Made by a program: the position numbers and the translations under genes. From Littorina saxatilis (Eukaryota; Mollusca; Gastropoda; Littorinimorpha; Littorinidae), in the NCBI RefSeq assembly GCF_037325665.1, contig NC_090246.1, forward strand, positions 91,710,772 to 91,774,771: a stretch of 64,000 nt of DNA, written 5' to 3'. How positions within the stretch are numbered: position 1 is the first letter of the stretch; the number at the start of each line of letters is the position of its first letter. A model generated the notes under the pieces. The model was not told the DNA's origin. It did not search any database and was given only the letters and a program-made list of their open reading frames with translations. Shown in pieces: positions 62,191-64,000 of the stretch.

Positions 62191-62921
62191 TTCTCCACTA
62201 CATACCTCAGCATAAGTCTTCTTTTTCTTCATCGTCGTTTGCTTAGCATAAGTGAACTACACAGGGGTACACTTGTTGCACATTTTGCATTCTTTGCTTC
62301 AGGGTAACTAAGCCAGTGTGTAACAGAGCAGTTCGCAACAAACTATGAAGTCTTACCAGAAGTTCTCCTAGTGACATCTTTGTGATGGGCTAGAACACAA
62401 ACTTTGGTCCATAGTTATGTAACTTTTGGTGCTCATTCCTGCATGACCATAAGGAGAAGAAGAAAAGAAAGAGAGGGTATGTCATTCATATTGTTTTCCA
62501 ACGTGCTAGATTGACAGCATCTGTGCTTGTAAAGTAGTGAGCATGCATTGTGAGAATCATCATAATGTAATTCATGATGTCTTGTGTTTGCTTTTCTTAT
62601 TTTCATGTGCATGAGAATATTTTGCATTTTTTAATGCTCCAATGAATTTTTAGATTTTTTTCTCAAACAGAATGATGTTATGAATGTGATATTTTAGTGA
62701 ATGTATGAACATGCAACCCCTCTTTTAGGCCGCCGAAGTCTTTAACATAAAAACATTAGGTCTTAAAGGGAGGGAGTCTAAAGGTGAAGGTTGGGAATGT
62801 TTTACGTCGGGGTGTCTCAAGAGGGGGGTGCCACTGTATCATAATACCAGTGTAATAACAATCCATGTAAACTGATATGCACTCAACTGTTTACAAATTA
62901 TTACAAATCAGGAACCACTCA

Positions 62922-62927
<6 letters not shown>

Positions 62928-62986
<59 letters not shown>

Positions 62987-62999
62987 CAGAGAGAGAGAG
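62928..62999. repeat. GT microsatellite followed by GA
   Basis: About 56 bp of TG repeats ending in GACAGAGAGAGAGAG. Confidence 0.92.
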
Positions 63000-63639
63000 A
63001 TTGATCTGCTTATACAAAATGTCTTATTTTTTTATGTGCATGAACATGAGAAAACCTGTTTGTCGAACTTCAACAGCATTACAGTCTCCAAACATATTTT
63101 CGAAACAATGCCCTCTTGTTTTAATTCAAAAGCTCAATACTTAAGGCAGTGATAACCTATGGTATATTTTCAAGCTGAGATCAATACTGACATTCAATGT
63201 CTCAATTCAAACAGAAGATACCGTTGGAGTTCAATGCAACTTTACTTTTTCTCCATCAAAACAGCAAAAAAAGGTCAGATTTTTGCACCCATGTTAAAAG
63301 TATTGTTTAGCACCAAGCACTCAGCTGATGAATTTGATTGCTCTGTACATTATGAATTCACAACATCAGTGGGTTGAATAGTGTGGCAGGATTAAAAGCA
63401 TCGAGCACTGCGCTGACAGCTTTGTTATCTGTTTAAATTATAAATACAGAGCATCAGCGATTTCTTAACAACTGCAATTTCAAAATAATACCTGGGAGTG
63501 GACTGTCAGTTTATATGATAGTGGAGAAATAGAAAGGAGTTGGTTGCAATGATGGGAACCTGAACAAGGCCTCAATATTTAAAGGTATCTATGTACCATC
63601 CTTCTCATGTAACTCATCATGTCAGCTACCACAGCTCTT

Positions 63640-63950
63640 TTAAAGCCCGACCTCCTCTTCAAAACTTTCCCTACTGTGGTTCCACAGCCTTTATCACGGA
63701 CTTCTGACAGCTCCTGCATCGTAAATCTCCTTGTCCCAGGGTACAGGCTAGCCTACAGGAGCTGTCAGAAGTCGGGGATAGCATGGGCGCGCTAGATAAA
63801 CAAACAGTCTTGGCACTACAGTACTATAAACGCCTAATTGACTCCGCTAAACAAACCACCGCTAGCACAAGGTCTTGTGTTGACAGCTTAGCTGATAAAG
63901 GCTGTGGAACCACAGTAGGGAAAGTTTTGTAGAGGAGGTCGGACTTTAAG
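63640..63950. mobile_element. Fold-back element with about 57-bp inverted arms
   Basis: CTTTCCCTACTGTGGTTCC in the left arm (63640-63697) pairs with GGAACCACAGTAGGGAAAG in the right arm (63894-63950) with a few mismatches. A nested inner pair is ACTTCTGACAGCTCCTG at 63701 and CAGGAGCTGTCAGAAGT at 63756. It is non-coding. Confidence 0.75.
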
Positions 63951-64000
63951 GTACACCACACATGAGATAAGAGCGTCCTTCAACCCCAACAGATACAAAC

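Larger units (their letters stand above)
61529..64000. other. Downstream of the flavin-reductase-like gene
   Basis: Its 3' UTR and intergenic DNA. It contains the CAGTGGAAC MITE, a dispersed-repeat fragment, a GT microsatellite and the fold-back element listed separately. No further coding exon was recognised. Confidence 0.6.

Overview
The window is animal nuclear DNA. Genes are split into many short exons with GT-AG introns, coding density is low, and introns are full of microsatellites, minisatellites, tRNA-derived SINEs, LINE 3' ends and small inverted-repeat transposons. The repeat types (SINEs with GAA or CAAA tails, a DIRS-type element, GGAC- and GT-carrying elements) and protein sequences roughly midway between vertebrate and other invertebrate versions suggest a mollusc, most likely a marine gastropod. 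That placement is inference from remembered repeat and protein patterns.

Four protein-coding genes are supported exon by exon, with reading-frame phase agreeing across every junction. (1) RPTOR, the mTORC1 scaffold Raptor, on the minus strand: 28 coding exons between 35764 and 1025, about 1173 codons, with the last WD40 exons beyond the left edge. (2) SUFU, Suppressor of fused, on the plus strand: 10 exons, 36098-43955, 504 residues. (3) MRM2, the mitochondrial 2'-O-ribose rRNA methyltransferase, on the minus strand: 2 exons, 54063-52162, 260 residues. (4) A plus-strand gene of 10 exons, 54550-61528, 370 residues, in which a flavin-reductase-like FMN domain is followed by a second domain of unknown function.

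The genes form two head-to-head pairs: RPTOR/SUFU with 333 bp between start codons, and MRM2/flavin-reductase gene with 486 bp. Each pair probably shares a bidirectional promoter. SUFU and MRM2 are convergent, separated by about 8 kb of 3' UTR and intergenic DNA. Roughly, the pairs cover nutrient (mTORC1) and Hedgehog control, and mitochondrial translation plus a possibly mitochondrial flavoprotein.

RPTOR introns hold most of the accessory DNA. A 6.2-kb tyrosine-recombinase (DIRS-like) retrotransposon with identical 200-bp inverted terminal repeats sits in the intron between exons 28 and 27. Several minisatellites occupy the middle introns. Three exons (17, 18, 20) have partial copies in adjacent introns that keep splice sites. 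At least ten short inverted-repeat elements, many with exact target duplications, are scattered through introns and intergenic DNA. The best candidates for something undescribed are the two-domain flavoprotein gene, the exon-fragment copies in RPTOR, and an RPTOR-intron repeat that carries many nuclear-receptor-type half-sites.
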